A stretch of DNA of 17,996 nucleotides, taken from positions 1 through 17,996 of the forward strand of contig CAJNDS010001462.1 of NCBI GenBank assembly GCA_905221605.1. The letters run 5' to 3'. The stretch's first letter is position 1. Each line of letters begins with the position of its first letter. This document shows, piece by piece, positions 17,260 to 17,996 of the stretch. The translations under genes were made by a program, and so were the position numbers. Source of the DNA: Symbiodinium natans (taxonomy: Eukaryota > Sar > Dinophyceae > Suessiales > Symbiodiniaceae). The notes under the pieces are model-generated. The model was not told the DNA's origin. It saw only the letters and a program-made list of their open reading frames with translations, and made no database searches.

Positions 17260-17996
17260 ACAGATTGTTTTCGTAAAGGTGGTCCTCAAGGTCAAGTTGG
17301 TCGCGTTCGCAAGGCCAGCAGACTCCGAAAGAAGCAGCACCTCGATGAGCTCATCATGAAGGCCCAGAATAGCAACAGTCCATGACAGCTGTGCATCAAA
17401 TACTGGCCTGTTGATCAGGCTGTTGTCTTCGACCCACACGCTGTCCTCCTAGCCTTCAGCAGCTGCCAAACAAGGCCCTTCCCTCACATTTCTTGCCAGC
17501 TCCGCTCTGGCGCGCCACGGCCCACCTTGCAGCACAGGTATTTGCCGCTCACTTCTGCTGACTCGCTGAGACCGATTTCCTTGCTGTCGCCAAATGGCCA
17601 AAGTTCCAGCTAAGCTGGTTGCGGACGAAATACGGCCCATAGTTTTGAATGCTGCACAGCACATCCCGCAATTTGCTTGCCTAGAAGGACGACAAACTTG
17701 CGACGCCATAGATAGGGCTTTTGGTCACTGCCGAGAAATCCGAGAGCGTAGACAAAACGCTACGGTCACGACACGTGACAGAAGGGCAGGTAAAACTGCC
17801 CAAATAATCTCAGGAGGCATAACGCTTTCTTGATTTACGTAAAGCCTTCGACAGCATCCCCTGGAAATGTCTGCAGGAATGCCTTGTGCACTTTCAGATA
17901 CCTGCCTCAGTCACTCAACTTTTCATGCACATGCTAGGTACCTTTTCAAAACTCCCTGGGCACAAGGCTCTGTCCTTGCAGGGCAAGGCATCCGAC
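17260..17996 (+). mobile_element. 5'-truncated LINE (non-LTR retrotransposon) fragment, cut by window end
   Basis: The right part clearly encodes a LINE reverse transcriptase (see the pseudogene entry). The stretch before it (17270-17385) reads VGRVRKASRLRKKQHLDELI in one frame, up to a TGA at 17383. A basic Lys/Arg-rich helix is plausible for the linker between endonuclease and RT, but this part is inference. No apurinic endonuclease domain is visible upstream. The element's 5' limit may coincide with the telomeric tract ending at 17241. The 3' end is outside the window. Confidence 0.6.
17566..17996 (+). pseudogene. LINE reverse transcriptase, multiply frameshifted
   Basis: RNA-directed DNA polymerase palm and fingers region. 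In order: LRPISLLSPNG (17566-17598), then after one extra base KVPAKLVADEIRP from about 17600, PQFACLEGR (17666-17692) and GGITLS (to 17829) with TGA following. After a -2 or +1 shift comes the motif-A-like LDLRKAFDSIPW, whose first Asp (17832-17834) is the expected catalytic metal ligand. A further shift between about 17945 and 17972 restores AGQGIR (17978-17995), the start of the GxRQG motif. At least three frame breaks rule out a functional enzyme as assembled. The arrangement matches LINE RTs abundant in dinoflagellate genomes; that affiliation is from memory of the family. Confidence 0.82.

Noticed and set aside
1-17996. Dinoflagellate spliced-leader sequence
   Set aside because: I looked for the conserved ending ttttggctcaag and did not find it, so the dinoflagellate assignment rests only on the telomere type and the LINE RT.

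Overview
This window looks like a nuclear subtelomeric region of a eukaryote. Three things point that way: CCCTAAA/TTTAGGG-type telomeric tracts at 71-138 and 249-363, a long complex tandem array, and a decayed non-LTR retrotransposon (LINE) reverse transcriptase at the right edge. The RT spacing and motifs (LRPISLL, PQFA-LEGR, DLRKAFD, GIR) remind me of LINEs abundant in dinoflagellates and related alveolate algae. That lineage guess is an inference at about 50%, because TTTAGGG telomeres also occur in plants and green algae. I see no bacterial operons, rRNA, tRNA, CRISPR or dinoflagellate spliced-leader sequence.

Layout. Positions 1-70 are a homopolymer-rich edge. Positions 71-363 hold degenerate telomeric repeats in two opposite orientations around a hairpin core centred near 194, so the block is a large imperfect palindrome. 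Positions 441-16560 are one tandem array made of two modules. Module E (1.64-1.80 kb, 7 copies) is bounded by 32-bp terminal inverted repeats (TIRs). Module S (503-518 bp, 8 copies) separates the E copies. The order is E-S-E-S-S-E-S-S-E-S-E-S-E-S-E, so the array starts with an E left end and finishes with an E right end. Both outer edges abut the dinucleotide TA (439-440 and 16561-16562), as a TA-targeting DNA transposon insertion would. The right end of each S carries three small hairpins, the last lying on the S/E junction.

No transposase or other recognisable protein is encoded in E or S. E looks like a non-autonomous TIR element containing a ~35-bp minisatellite and (CA)n tracts. Many apparent ORFs in the array are low-complexity by-products of these repeats. 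The only ORF worth listing is 16344-16904, which starts inside the last E copy and reads through its right TIR into single-copy sequence; its function is unknown.

To the right of the array are about 350 bp of single-copy sequence, a ~25-bp minisatellite (16938-17038), a GC-rich stretch with a possible frameshifted coding remnant, a short interstitial telomeric tract (17206-17241) and the LINE RT pseudogene, which is cut by the window end. No genes here work together as a pathway; the interest is structural: telomeric palindrome, TIR-bounded tandem array, and retroelement debris.
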